This document shows, one piece after another, positions 17,172 to 25,600 of a stretch of DNA of 64,000 nucleotides; position 1 is the first letter of the stretch, and every line of letters begins with the position of its first letter. The stretch covers positions 124,001 to 188,000 of the forward strand of contig MPMG01000005.1 of NCBI GenBank assembly GCA_002238485.1, read 5' to 3'. Source of the stretch: Chloroflexi bacterium bin20 (GTDB taxonomy: Bacteria; Chloroflexota; Anaerolineae; Aggregatilineales; Phototrophicaceae). Both the position numbers and the translations under genes were made by a program. The notes beneath the pieces were generated by a model, which was given only the letters and a program-made list of their open reading frames with translations, ran no database searches and had not been told where the DNA came from.

Positions 17172-18581
17172 TTATAGTTGAGTTACCAATTGGCGAAAGT
17201 GATTTCCGCGCTCGACAAAATCCGCATAGGCATCGTAACTGGTGCCGCCAGGCGAAAGCAGCACGACATCGCCCGCCAGCGCCACACGAGCAGCGCATGC
17301 CACGGCATCGGCCAGGCTGTCGACGCGCAGCACTTGCCCCTGGCGAGGACGCATCAGGCTGAGCATGGGCATCACCTTTGAGGCGACTTGCTTTTCTCCA
17401 TCTTCTCCGAAGACGATGATATGCTTTGCCTTGTGCAAGGCGGATTGCAGCGCCGCTTGCCAAGGCAGGTCTTTGTCTGCCCCGCCTATCAACAGCACCA
17501 GCGGCTCGTCGTAGCTTTTCAAAGCTGCTTGCAGTCGTTCTGGCGCGGTGGCGATGCTGTCGTTGACCCAGCTGACTCCATTCTGCGTGCGTACGATTTC
17601 CAGCCGATGCGCAACCGGACGAAAATCGTGAATGGCGGCGCGCATCACTTCGGGCACGACACCGGGACGGTCGGTCGCCAAGCCCATGCCGCCGGTGATC
17701 GCGCAGGCGGCCAGCACATTCAATACATTGTGGTCGCCCCTCAGCGGAATATCTTCGCATCGACAAAGCACATGCGCCGCGCCATCAAAACTGGCCGCAC
17801 CCGTAACCAGCAGACGGTTGCCCAGCATGAAGGCGCCATTGGCAACCATTTCGTACCTGCTGAAGCGCAGGTCTTCGCCAGCCACGAGCTGCGCGAAAGG
17901 CTGGCTGCCCGTGTCGTCCTGGCAAAGCACCGACACATCGCTCTTGCGTTGATGCCGCAATATGTTCGATTTGGCAGCGGCGTATTTGTCCAGGCTGCCG
18001 TGCCGATCAAGGTGATTCGGGGTCAGATTCAAGATGGCAGCGACCTGTGGCGAACTACTCATCAGCTCCAGCTGAAAACTGGAAAGCTCCATGACGACGA
18101 GGTCCATCGGTTTGATCTTCGCCAGGTCTTCGAGCAGAGGATTGCCGATATTGCCGCCCAGCCAGACCTTGTAGCCGGCTCGCCGCAGAATAGCTGCCAC
18201 CAGCGCGGCGGTCGTCGTCTTGCCAGCGCTGCCGGTGATGCCGATGACGGACGCCGGGCAGCGCTCCAGGAAGAGCTGGGCATCGTTGCTGAAGGGGATG
18301 CCATGCTCGCGCGCTTTTGCCAGCAGGGGCAAGTCCAGCGGCACACCACCGGAAACACAGATCAGGCGTGCGCCGATCAGCGCATCTTCCGGGTGTCCGC
18401 CCAGATAAAATCGCACGCCTTTCCAGTCGCGGCGACGCACAGCCAATTCCAGGGCGCTGCGTCTGTCGGTCACAACCACATTCGCGCCGATAGTCGGCAG
18501 CCAGCGAGCCAAGGCGCGTCCCTGTCGTCCAAAACCAAAGACGACGACTCGCTTGCCTGCCAGGAAATCGCGTCCACTCAT
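17172..18581 (-). CDS. murD: UDP-N-acetylmuramoyl-L-alanine--D-glutamate ligase
   Basis: A 469-residue ligase adding D-Glu to UDP-MurNAc-L-Ala. Motifs are the N-terminal GFGRQGRALA, P-loop GSAGKTTTAA, MELSSFQLE, NHLDRHGSLDKYAAAKSNIL, WVNDSIAT and GGADKDLPW. The start is the ATG at 18581 (MSGRDFLAGKR); the frame is open further upstream but that part lies within mraY and does not resemble MurD. It sits 14 bases after mraY. Confidence 0.96.
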   Translation of the reverse strand: MSGRDFLAGKRVVVFGFGRQGRALARWLPTIGANVVVTDRRSALELAVRRRDWKGVRFYLGGHPEDALIGARLICVSGGVPLDLPLLAKAREHGIPFSNDAQLFLERCPASVIGITGSAGKTTTAALVAAILRRAGYKVWLGGNIGNPLLEDLAKIKPMDLVVMELSSFQLELMSSSPQVAAILNLTPNHLDRHGSLDKYAAAKSNILRHQRKSDVSVLCQDDTGSQPFAQLVAGEDLRFSRYEMVANGAFMLGNRLLVTGAASFDGAAHVLCRCEDIPLRGDHNVLNVLAACAITGGMGLATDRPGVVPEVMRAAIHDFRPVAHRLEIVRTQNGVSWVNDSIATAPERLQAALKSYDEPLVLLIGGADKDLPWQAALQSALHKAKHIIVFGEDGEKQVASKVMPMLSLMRPRQGQVLRVDSLADAVACAARVALAGDVVLLSPGGTSYDAYADFVERGNHFRQLVTQL

Positions 18582-18595
18582 GGTCTCGGCCAAGC

Positions 18596-19621
18596 CTAGA
18601 GCAGCGCCAGCGCTACGCCGACGAAAGCGCTCAAAATCGCGATCAGCCAAAAACGCTGCACGATGCGCATTTCGCTCCAGCCCAGCAGCTCGAAGTGATG
18701 ATGGATGGGTGTGCGCAAGAAAGGCCGCCAATCCACGCCATATAAGCGCCGCGTGAGCTTTGCAGAAGCCACCTGAACGAGCACACTGAGGATCTCGACC
18801 ACTGGCACAATAGCGATAATGGGCAGCAGCAGCCATTGCCCAGACATGACGGCGACCGCGCCCAATGTCGCCCCCAGCGAGAGCGAGCCCGTATCGCCCA
18901 TGAACAACTGGGCTGGATGCGCGTTGTACCATAAAAACGCAAAACACGCGCCCACAATGACGAAGCACAGCTCGGCGATGAAAATCTGGTTTTGCAGCAC
19001 GGCGATGACGCCATACGCGCCGTATGCGCTGGCAGTGATGATGCCCGCCAAGCCATCCAGACCATCGGTCAGGTTGGTCGCATTGGAACTAGCCACAATG
19101 ATAAATGTGCTGATCACAACAAAAATGACCGGATTGAGCGGGATAGTCACTTTGAACAAAGGCAGAGTCAATGAGTTGGCGAATGAGAATTCAAAATGCG
19201 ACATCACGGTCGAAGCGATGAGCGCCAGGATGATCTGAAAGGCGAACTTGATCTTGCCCGAAAGCCCCTCTCCCAGCTTGCCGCGCGAAGTTTGGATGCC
19301 TTCCCAATCGTCGATCAATCCCAGCAATGCGAAGCCGATCAAAACGAATAGCGGCAGCAAGATGCTGCGACCGCTGCCTTCTTCGACGATGCGCGAGATA
19401 TTCAGCGCCAGCGAAAACAATATCGCCGGCACGAGGATCATGATGCCGCCCATGGTCGGCGTGCCAACTTTGTTGACATGGCTGCTGTCTTGCAGCTCGG
19501 GGCGGATCTGCTTGCCGATCTTTAAAAGTCGCAGAATCTCGATGAAGGGGCTGCCCCAGATCACACCGAGCAAGAAAGTCGCGCCGCCAATGCTGAGCGC
19601 CAGTGGCAGTTGGTTGTCCAT
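18596..19621 (-). CDS. mraY: phospho-N-acetylmuramoyl-pentapeptide transferase
   Basis: A 341-residue integral membrane enzyme transferring phospho-MurNAc-peptide to undecaprenyl phosphate (lipid I). About ten membrane segments are visible. Family motifs are K.GTPTMGG, LIDDWEG (catalytic Asp pair), NATNLTDGLDGLAG and MGDTGSLSLGA, with a C-terminal PIHHHFELLGW. It begins two bases before the ftsI stop region, so ftsI and mraY are directly adjacent where murE and murF normally lie. Confidence 0.96.
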   Translation of the reverse strand: MDNQLPLALSIGGATFLLGVIWGSPFIEILRLLKIGKQIRPELQDSSHVNKVGTPTMGGIMILVPAILFSLALNISRIVEEGSGRSILLPLFVLIGFALLGLIDDWEGIQTSRGKLGEGLSGKIKFAFQIILALIASTVMSHFEFSFANSLTLPLFKVTIPLNPVIFVVISTFIIVASSNATNLTDGLDGLAGIITASAYGAYGVIAVLQNQIFIAELCFVIVGACFAFLWYNAHPAQLFMGDTGSLSLGATLGAVAVMSGQWLLLPIIAIVPVVEILSVLVQVASAKLTRRLYGVDWRPFLRTPIHHHFELLGWSEMRIVQRFWLIAILSAFVGVALALL

Positions 19622-19623
19622 AG

Positions 19624-21381
19624 CTAGTCCTGTTCCGCCAGAGACGCGCGCAGGCGGGCTTCGACCGCGTGCAGCTCGCGCCGAACCGCGTCGTCTGGGA
19701 TCTCGAGCAAGATAACCAGCCGGTCGGCGATACGTCTGAAGACCGGCGCTGCCACTTCAAAACCGAAAAAGTCGTCGGGTCTATCCAGCTTGACCATCGC
19801 CAGCACTTCTGGCTCGTCGGCCGGCAAAAAGCCGATGAATGACACGATCGAGGAATTGGGTCCTGCCTCATAGCCGATGGCGGTGTTGATCTGGGCGGTG
19901 CCCGGTTTGCCGCCCACAGTGTAATTGTGCATATAGGCTTCGGGAGCGCCTTCGCGGACTGTACGCACCAGCAACTCTTTGAGAGTGCGGGCAGTTTCTG
20001 TCGAAAGCACGCGCCGGACTGTGCTGTGCCGCGCGTCTTTGGGTCCTTCTTCGCCGATCACCTGGCGGACGATATGCGGTTGGCGCATGATGCCGTCGTT
20101 GGCGATTGCGGCGAAGGCGGTGATCATCTGCATCTGGGTGACTTGCAGATCTTGTCCATAACTATTCAGCCCAAAGGTGCTTTCGCTCCAGCCTGTATCG
20201 CCCCGCAGACGCAGCTCGCCCAGCTCTTCGTTGAACAAGCCCACGCCGGTTGCTTGCCCGAGGCCAAATGCCTGCAAGCTGCTGTAGAAAGCTTCTTCGC
20301 CCATTTCCAGCGCCATGGTTGCGCTGCCCACATGCAGGGATTGTGCCAGCACGCCGGTAATATCGACAGTGCCGTGCGCCCGAAAGAAGCGATTGCGAAA
20401 CTCGCGCCCGCCGATCTCGATCAAACCTACATCGTTGTAGCTCCATTGCGAAGTGATAGCGCCACTTTCCAGCGCCGCCGCCGCCGTCAGCACCTGTACC
20501 AGCGAGCCCGGTTCATATGTCTCTTGCACAACTGGATTGACCAGAAGGTTGGGGTCAGTGATTTCCAGAAAGCGGTTGGGGTCGAAAGAAGGATAATTCG
20601 CCAGCGCCAGCACTTCGCCATTGCGCGGGTCCATGACAATGACGCTGCCGCGGAATGCCCCATAATCCTTGACTGCTTGCTCCAGCTCAACTTCCATCCA
20701 GAATTGCACATCGCGGTCGAGCGTTAGCACGATATCTTGTCCGCGCTGTTCGGCAGGCCGGTCTTCGGGCAAGTCGAAGGGCACATTGCTGACCGACAGA
20801 TCCATCACGCGGCCCGCCAGTGTGCTGTTGTATGCGCCTTCCACGCCCAGGGTGCCGATGAGCCCATCGTCCAAAACGATGCCGATGACATGCGCTGCCA
20901 ATGTGCTCTGTGGATAAAAGCGCTTGGGGATCTCTTCCAAGCCCAGCGATAATTCGCCCAGCGCCGCGATGGCCTGGCCTTGCTCAGCCGAGATCGGTCC
21001 TGCTACAAACTCCCAAACATTCTCGCTGGTCAGCTTGAAATAGAGCTCGACTTCATCCATATCGAGGATCACGGACAATTGCTTCATCAATGTCTCGGCA
21101 TCAAAGACCAGGTCGGGGCTGACGCCGAGTCGATACTGCACAATGTTGAATGTCAGCGGCTCGCCATCACGGTCATAAATCATGCCGCGCTCGGCCGGTA
21201 TGCGCAGTGTCGTATTGGTGATTGAACTGCCGATGCGCTCCAGCTCCTGCCGCACCGACCGCGGGAAGAACTGGAAGTTCGCTAAATGGATGATCAACAA
21301 GCTGGCCAGGAAAATCAGAAAGAGCGCCACGATGGGCAGGCGCGCATGGATGGTGGCTTGCTGTGCGGATTGTCCCGGCAT
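19624..21381 (-). CDS. ftsI: FtsI/PBP2-type septal penicillin-binding protein with degenerate active site
   Basis: A 585-residue class B penicillin-binding protein: a short cytoplasmic tail, one membrane segment (about 15-33), a dimerisation/pedestal domain (R.MIYDRDG near 65) and a transpeptidase domain from about 245. The fold landmarks are present (VIVMDPRNGEVLALANYPSFDPN, FGLGQATGVGL, QMQMITAFAAIANDG). Each catalytic motif is changed: SxxK is S293-L-V-Q296, SxN is S348-L-H350 and KTG is K492-P-G494. I re-read all three on the nucleotide level. The nucleophile Ser293 remains but the general-base Lys does not, so normal crosslinking is unlikely. It probably still acts as FtsW's partner. Confidence 0.88.
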   Translation of the reverse strand: MPGQSAQQATIHARLPIVALFLIFLASLLIIHLANFQFFPRSVRQELERIGSSITNTTLRIPAERGMIYDRDGEPLTFNIVQYRLGVSPDLVFDAETLMKQLSVILDMDEVELYFKLTSENVWEFVAGPISAEQGQAIAALGELSLGLEEIPKRFYPQSTLAAHVIGIVLDDGLIGTLGVEGAYNSTLAGRVMDLSVSNVPFDLPEDRPAEQRGQDIVLTLDRDVQFWMEVELEQAVKDYGAFRGSVIVMDPRNGEVLALANYPSFDPNRFLEITDPNLLVNPVVQETYEPGSLVQVLTAAAALESGAITSQWSYNDVGLIEIGGREFRNRFFRAHGTVDITGVLAQSLHVGSATMALEMGEEAFYSSLQAFGLGQATGVGLFNEELGELRLRGDTGWSESTFGLNSYGQDLQVTQMQMITAFAAIANDGIMRQPHIVRQVIGEEGPKDARHSTVRRVLSTETARTLKELLVRTVREGAPEAYMHNYTVGGKPGTAQINTAIGYEAGPNSSIVSFIGFLPADEPEVLAMVKLDRPDDFFGFEVAAPVFRRIADRLVILLEIPDDAVRRELHAVEARLRASLAEQD

Positions 21382-21384
21382 GCA

Positions 21385-21855
21385 TCACTCGCCGAAAGTC
21401 TGAAATTGCCGGCGGAAGAGATCGAATTGCGCTTGCAGCCAGCCGCCAAATGTCTCGTCATATTCGGCTGTTGCGGCTTCGGCGCTGTGCCTCGCAGCAG
21501 CCGCAAATGGCCTTGCCTGTCGATTTGGGTTGTAGCCTTCGATGACCAGGTAGTCGATGTCTTCGTTGGTGGCGGGGCGGAAGCCGATTTCTACCGCGCG
21601 GGCATACAAACGCGGCACGGTGCGAAAGCTGGCTATCTCGCCGATGAGTTGTTCGTTCTGCTGTTTGATCTCGTCGCGGCGGCTGATGAGATCTTCTATT
21701 TCGCGATTCGTTATGGCGAAGGCTGCCACCTGCGACAGATACAAGCTGCCCAAAATCAACAGAATCGCCACACTCAGGATGGCAATCGCTGTCGCCTGGC
21801 TCTGCGTCTGGAAGCGTCGGCGGCTGAATGTATGTTGAAACCAGGCTTGCGACAT
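21385..21855 (-). CDS. FtsL-like division protein
   Basis: A 156-residue bitopic protein: basic cytoplasmic tail, one membrane segment (about residues 22-42, AIAILSVAILLILGSLYL), then a coiled coil (about 48-80, EIEDLISRRDEIKQQNEQL) and a short globular tail. This is the layout of FtsL/FtsB-type septum proteins, and the position between rsmH and ftsI is the ftsL slot. Sequence identity in this family is always low, so the name rests mainly on architecture and position. A tail of about 75 residues after the coiled coil is longer than usual. Confidence 0.75.
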   Translation of the reverse strand: MSQAWFQHTFSRRRFQTQSQATAIAILSVAILLILGSLYLSQVAAFAITNREIEDLISRRDEIKQQNEQLIGEIASFRTVPRLYARAVEIGFRPATNEDIDYLVIEGYNPNRQARPFAAAARHSAEAATAEYDETFGGWLQAQFDLFRRQFQTFGE

Positions 21856-21943
21856 GACTCACCCTGGCGCGCCCGATCGACACGCCGCCTATACCCCCCA
21901 ATGTATCAGAATCGCTAGCTCGCGCAACTTGCCAGCGCGGCGA

Positions 21944-22864
21944 TTATACCTTCTCGGCAATGCGCAGTTTGGCGCTGCGGCTGCGTGGATTCTGCTGGAT
22001 CTCGGCTTGGCTGGGGGTGATGGGCTTGCGGTTGACCAGGCGGATGCTCGCGCGCTTGCTGCCCAGCGAGGCCATGCCCGGCGGAGCAGTCAAACTGCGC
22101 GCCATCTCTCGGAAAGTTTGCTTGACGATGCGATCTTCGAGGCTGTGAAAGCTGATGATCGCCAGTCTTCCGCCCGAACGCAGCAGATCAACTGCGATGG
22201 GAATGATTTGTTCGACAGCTGCCAGTTCGTCGTTGACAGCGATGCGCAGCGCCTGGAAACTGCGTGTGGCTGGATGAACGCGCATGGATCGGCGCAGGCC
22301 AGCCGGCAGCGCAGCGGCAACCAGCTCGGCCAGATCGCGCGTTGTACAAACCGGTCGGGCAGCCACAATGGCGCGGACGATGCGGCGAGCATGCCGTTCT
22401 TCGCCATAGCGAAACAGCAGCCGCGTCAACTCCTCGGCCGGCATGGTGTTGACGATGTCATTCGCGCTTGTGCCCGAAGCGTTGTCGAAGCGCATATCCA
22501 GCCGCGCATCGTGTCGAAATGAGAAACCGCGGGCGGGGTCGTCCAGCTGCAGCGAAGACAAGCCCAGATCCAGCAGGATGGCATCCACGGCATCCCAGCC
22601 CAGTTCTTGCGCGTACTCACGCATGCGCAGATAGCTGCCTTGCAACAGATGCGTCCGGCCAATGTGCTCTTGCAGTGCCTGCCTGGCTGTATGAAGAGCC
22701 TGGGCATCCAGGTCGCAGCCCAGCAGCCTTTCTGCGCCCGCATCCAGCAGCGCCTTGCTGTGCCCGCCAGCGCCCAATGTGCCATCAATGACGCGCGAAG
22801 GCGCTTTGCCGCCGGGCATCAGCGCTTGAAGCGCTTCATCCAGCAAGACGGGAATATGGGTCAT
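21944..22864 (-). CDS. rsmH: 16S rRNA (cytosine(1402)-N(4))-methyltransferase
   Basis: A 306-residue SAM-dependent methyltransferase that modifies C1402 in the ribosomal P site. The start MTHIPVLLDE, SAM motif DGTLGAGGHS, LLDLGLSS and FSFR..ARLDMRFD are all characteristic, and ISFHSLEDRIVKQ is near the C-terminus. The ATG at 22864 has GAGG six bases upstream and fits the family N-terminus; a TTG nine codons earlier is less likely. It heads the dcw cluster; no mraZ precedes it. Confidence 0.96.
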   Translation of the reverse strand: MTHIPVLLDEALQALMPGGKAPSRVIDGTLGAGGHSKALLDAGAERLLGCDLDAQALHTARQALQEHIGRTHLLQGSYLRMREYAQELGWDAVDAILLDLGLSSLQLDDPARGFSFRHDARLDMRFDNASGTSANDIVNTMPAEELTRLLFRYGEERHARRIVRAIVAARPVCTTRDLAELVAAALPAGLRRSMRVHPATRSFQALRIAVNDELAAVEQIIPIAVDLLRSGGRLAIISFHSLEDRIVKQTFREMARSLTAPPGMASLGSKRASIRLVNRKPITPSQAEIQQNPRSRSAKLRIAEKV

Positions 22865-22992
22865 CCAGGACCTCGCTGGCCGGCGCGCCAATGCGCACTG
22901 CCCAAAATTGCGAATCTCTATGGCGCCGCAGAATCTGCATCATGCTACACTATACGAGAAATTCGTCCGCGAAGGTTCCCTTGCTGTCGCCA

Positions 22993-24879
22993 ATGTCGTA
23001 CCAGAAACCCCCGCATATCGAGACCATCCTCAAAAACCTGCCCGCCAAACCCGGCTGCTACCTGATGAAGAACAGCCGCGGCAAGATCATCTATGTGGGC
23101 AAGGCGAAACGACTGCGCAACCGAGTCCGCAGTTATTTCACCACGCATGCCGATGGCAACAGCAAAACCCTGCGCATGCGCTCCGAAGTGGATGACATTG
23201 CTTTCATTATCACCGAAAACGAAGTCAAGGCGCTGATTTTGGAAGAAACATTAATCAAGAAGCACAAGCCCCGCTATAACATTGAGCTGAAGGACGACAA
23301 ACGGTATCCCTACATCCGCGTCAGCTGGAGCGATGCCTTCCCCAAAGTCGAAACGACACGCCGAATCGTCAACGATGGCTCGCGCTATTTTGGTCCCTAT
23401 TCTGCCATGTGGGTGGTGCAAAAGACTCTGAGCGACCTGCGCCGCGCCTTTCCCTATTTGACCTGCGACCGCGAGATCAACGGGCAAGACGAGCGCGCCT
23501 GCCTCTTTCACGACATTAAATTGTGCAACGCCCCTTGCATCGGCGCTGTCAGCCGCGACCAATACCGCTTCATGATCCAGGAGCTAATGGATGTGCTGAG
23601 CGGGCGCGCCAAAGCGGTGCAGCAACGTCTGGTCAACGAAATGAAGGCCGCAGCAACAGAACTCAACTTTGAAAAAGCCGCCGCCATCCGCGATCAGCTG
23701 CAAGCCATCGACTTCATCACCAACAAGCACAAAGCTGTGGGCAAGAATCTGACCGACCACGATGTCATCGCCCTGGCCCGCGAAGACCGCGATGCCACCG
23801 TGCAGATCATGTTTATCCGCAACGGCAAGCTCATCGGCAGCGACTCGCGCATGATGAACAATACCGAAGGCGAATCGGACGCTGTCGTGCTGGAGCAGTT
23901 CATCAGCCAGTTTTACGCCGGCAGTGGCAACATCCCGCGCGAATTGATCTTGCCCGACCAGGTGCAAGAAGCGCGCATCCTGGAAAGTTGGCTGAGCGAC
24001 AAACGCGCCAGCTCCAAAGTGTCTATCCATGTGCCCCAGCGCGGAGACAAACGCAAGCTGGTGCGCCTGGCGCAAGAAAACGCTGTAGAGAGCTTGCAGA
24101 TGATGCGCGCGCAATACGAAGCCGATACCACGCGGCACGAGCAAGCCATGGCCGAACTGCAATCGGCGCTGAGCCTGCCGCGCATCCCCAACCGCATCGA
24201 ATGCTATGACATCAGCACAACGCAGGGCACGGCCATCGTGGCCAGCCGCATCGTCTTTGTGCGTGGCGCGCCGCGCAAAAGCGAGTATCGCCGCTTCAAC
24301 ATCCGCAGCATCGACCACAGCGGCTCCGATGACTATCAGTCCATGCAAGAAGCGCTGACCCGCCGCTTCAGCCGCTGGAAAGCTGCCAGCGAATCGGCGG
24401 ACGAGCTCGCGCCCGATGGCAAAGACAAAGACGAAACCTGGCGACTGCTGCCCGACTTGCTACTGGTTGATGGCGGAAAGGGGCAGCTCAATGTGGCGAG
24501 CGCCGTGCTGGACGAATTCGGCTTGAGCCAACGGGTACCGGTCGCCTCGCTGGCGAAGCGCATAGAAGAGGTCTTCGTGCCCGGCCAGGCGCAGTCCATC
24601 CTGCTGGAGCGTCGAGGCGAGGCGCTCTATTTGTTGCAGCGAGCGCGCGACGAAGCCCATCGCTTTGCCATCACCAGCCACCGCAGTCGCCGCCGCAAAA
24701 TGAGCCTGGCCAGCCGCCTGGAAACGATCCCTGGCGTCGGGCCCAAACGGCGCAAGCTGCTGCTTACGCACTTTGAAAATTCAATAGACGCCATCCGCGG
24801 CGCATCGGTCGGCGAGCTGGCGCAGGTCAATGGCATCAACAAAGAAGTGGCGCTGGCCATCAAGAGTCATTTGGATTGA
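22993..24879 (+). CDS. uvrC: excinuclease ABC subunit C
   Basis: A 628-residue nuclease making both incisions around UvrAB-marked DNA lesions. The N-terminal GIY-YIG domain begins KPGCYLMKNSRGKIIYVGKA. A UVR motif (about residue 210, LNFEKAAAIRDQL) binds UvrB. The RNase H-like 5'-nuclease domain has YDIST and LLLVDGGKGQLN, and tandem helix-hairpin-helix motifs end the protein (IPGVGPKRRKLL). The ATG at 22993 begins the conserved region; a TTG at 22981 with GAAGG upstream is an alternative. It is divergent from rsmH. Confidence 0.95.
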   Translation: MSYQKPPHIETILKNLPAKPGCYLMKNSRGKIIYVGKAKRLRNRVRSYFTTHADGNSKTLRMRSEVDDIAFIITENEVKALILEETLIKKHKPRYNIELKDDKRYPYIRVSWSDAFPKVETTRRIVNDGSRYFGPYSAMWVVQKTLSDLRRAFPYLTCDREINGQDERACLFHDIKLCNAPCIGAVSRDQYRFMIQELMDVLSGRAKAVQQRLVNEMKAAATELNFEKAAAIRDQLQAIDFITNKHKAVGKNLTDHDVIALAREDRDATVQIMFIRNGKLIGSDSRMMNNTEGESDAVVLEQFISQFYAGSGNIPRELILPDQVQEARILESWLSDKRASSKVSIHVPQRGDKRKLVRLAQENAVESLQMMRAQYEADTTRHEQAMAELQSALSLPRIPNRIECYDISTTQGTAIVASRIVFVRGAPRKSEYRRFNIRSIDHSGSDDYQSMQEALTRRFSRWKAASESADELAPDGKDKDETWRLLPDLLLVDGGKGQLNVASAVLDEFGLSQRVPVASLAKRIEEVFVPGQAQSILLERRGEALYLLQRARDEAHRFAITSHRSRRRKMSLASRLETIPGVGPKRRKLLLTHFENSIDAIRGASVGELAQVNGINKEVALAIKSHLD

Positions 24880-24889
24880 GTCAAATTCG

Positions 24890-25242
24890 TCAGTCTGTCG
24901 CAGGTTCGTCTCCGCAATATGCACGGAGCATGTCTTGCAGTTGTACGATTAGCGACGGCAATTCATCCTGAACCACATTCCAAAGCGTGCTGAGATTAAT
25001 GTCAAAGTAAGCGTGCGCCAACCAGTTACGCATGGATTTCATGCTTGACCATGGCATGGCAGGATACTCGGCACGGCACTCTAGTGAGACCGATCCAGTT
25101 GCTTCTCCCAAGATCTCTAGCAGGCGAGCAAGGATCAACTACAATCCTTCGTCTTGCACTAGGGAATCGCGAGTATGTCCTTTAGCGAATCGCCGAGCCT
25201 TTTGTGCCGCATCCAGCGCGTGCCGCAGCCTTACGCAATCAT
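24890..25242 (-). pseudogene. hepT-like HEPN toxin gene, broken by a nonsense codon
   Basis: A DUF86/HepT toxin should follow mntA. Reading the minus strand, residues VRLRHALDAAQKARR (from 25234) through RDSLVQDEGL are in one frame, then TAG at 25139-25141, then LILARLLEILGEA and RNWLAHAYFDI (the R-x4-H HEPN RNase motif) in the same frame to 24890. The expected residue at the TAG is Gln, so CAG to TAG explains it. The only ATG overlapping the mntA stop (25240-25242) is in a different frame from this body, so there is probably also a small indel at the start. A TTG restart at 25138 would give an 82-residue fragment lacking the first helices. Confidence 0.7.
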
Positions 25243-25547
25243 TCGTCTTGCTGGCTTTCAAATATCGGTCTCGCTTCTTTGCATACGGACTCACGGAAGA
25301 ATCGACTCAGGTCTTCTGGCGTACGCAGGTCAACTTCTCGCCCGATGATCTCGCCCAAGTCGACCATATGTTGGAAGAACTCCAGACCGACGCGCGCGTC
25401 TGCCACATACTCCACCAGCAGGTCGATGTCACTGTCTGGGCGCATATTCCCATGCAGCGCCGAGCCGAAGACGGACAGGCGTCGTATCGGCTGCTTCGCG
25501 CAATATTCGCGGATGGCGTCCAGCAGCAGGCCAAGAGTCGTTTGCAT
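25239..25547 (-). CDS. MntA-like nucleotidyltransferase antitoxin
   Basis: A 102-residue minimal nucleotidyltransferase with the core FGSALHGNMRPDSDIDLLVEY, i.e. GSx10DxD, which binds metal and nucleotide. In MntA-HepT modules such a protein neutralises the HEPN toxin by AMPylation (established for the family). The partner toxin gene directly downstream appears decayed. The start at 25547 fits the family N-terminus; an in-frame ATG at 25586 would add 13 residues. Confidence 0.82.
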   Translation of the reverse strand: MQTTLGLLLDAIREYCAKQPIRRLSVFGSALHGNMRPDSDIDLLVEYVADARVGLEFFQHMVDLGEIIGREVDLRTPEDLSRFFRESVCKEARPIFESQQDE

Positions 25548-25600
25548 CGTCAGGCTATTCCTGGTGGAAATTGTTGCTCCAAGCATAGCACAATCCGCGT

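Noticed and set aside
18582..18968. Extended N-terminus for MurD
   Set aside because: The extension is a shadow of mraY; MurD homology starts at MSGRDF and an ATG is available there.
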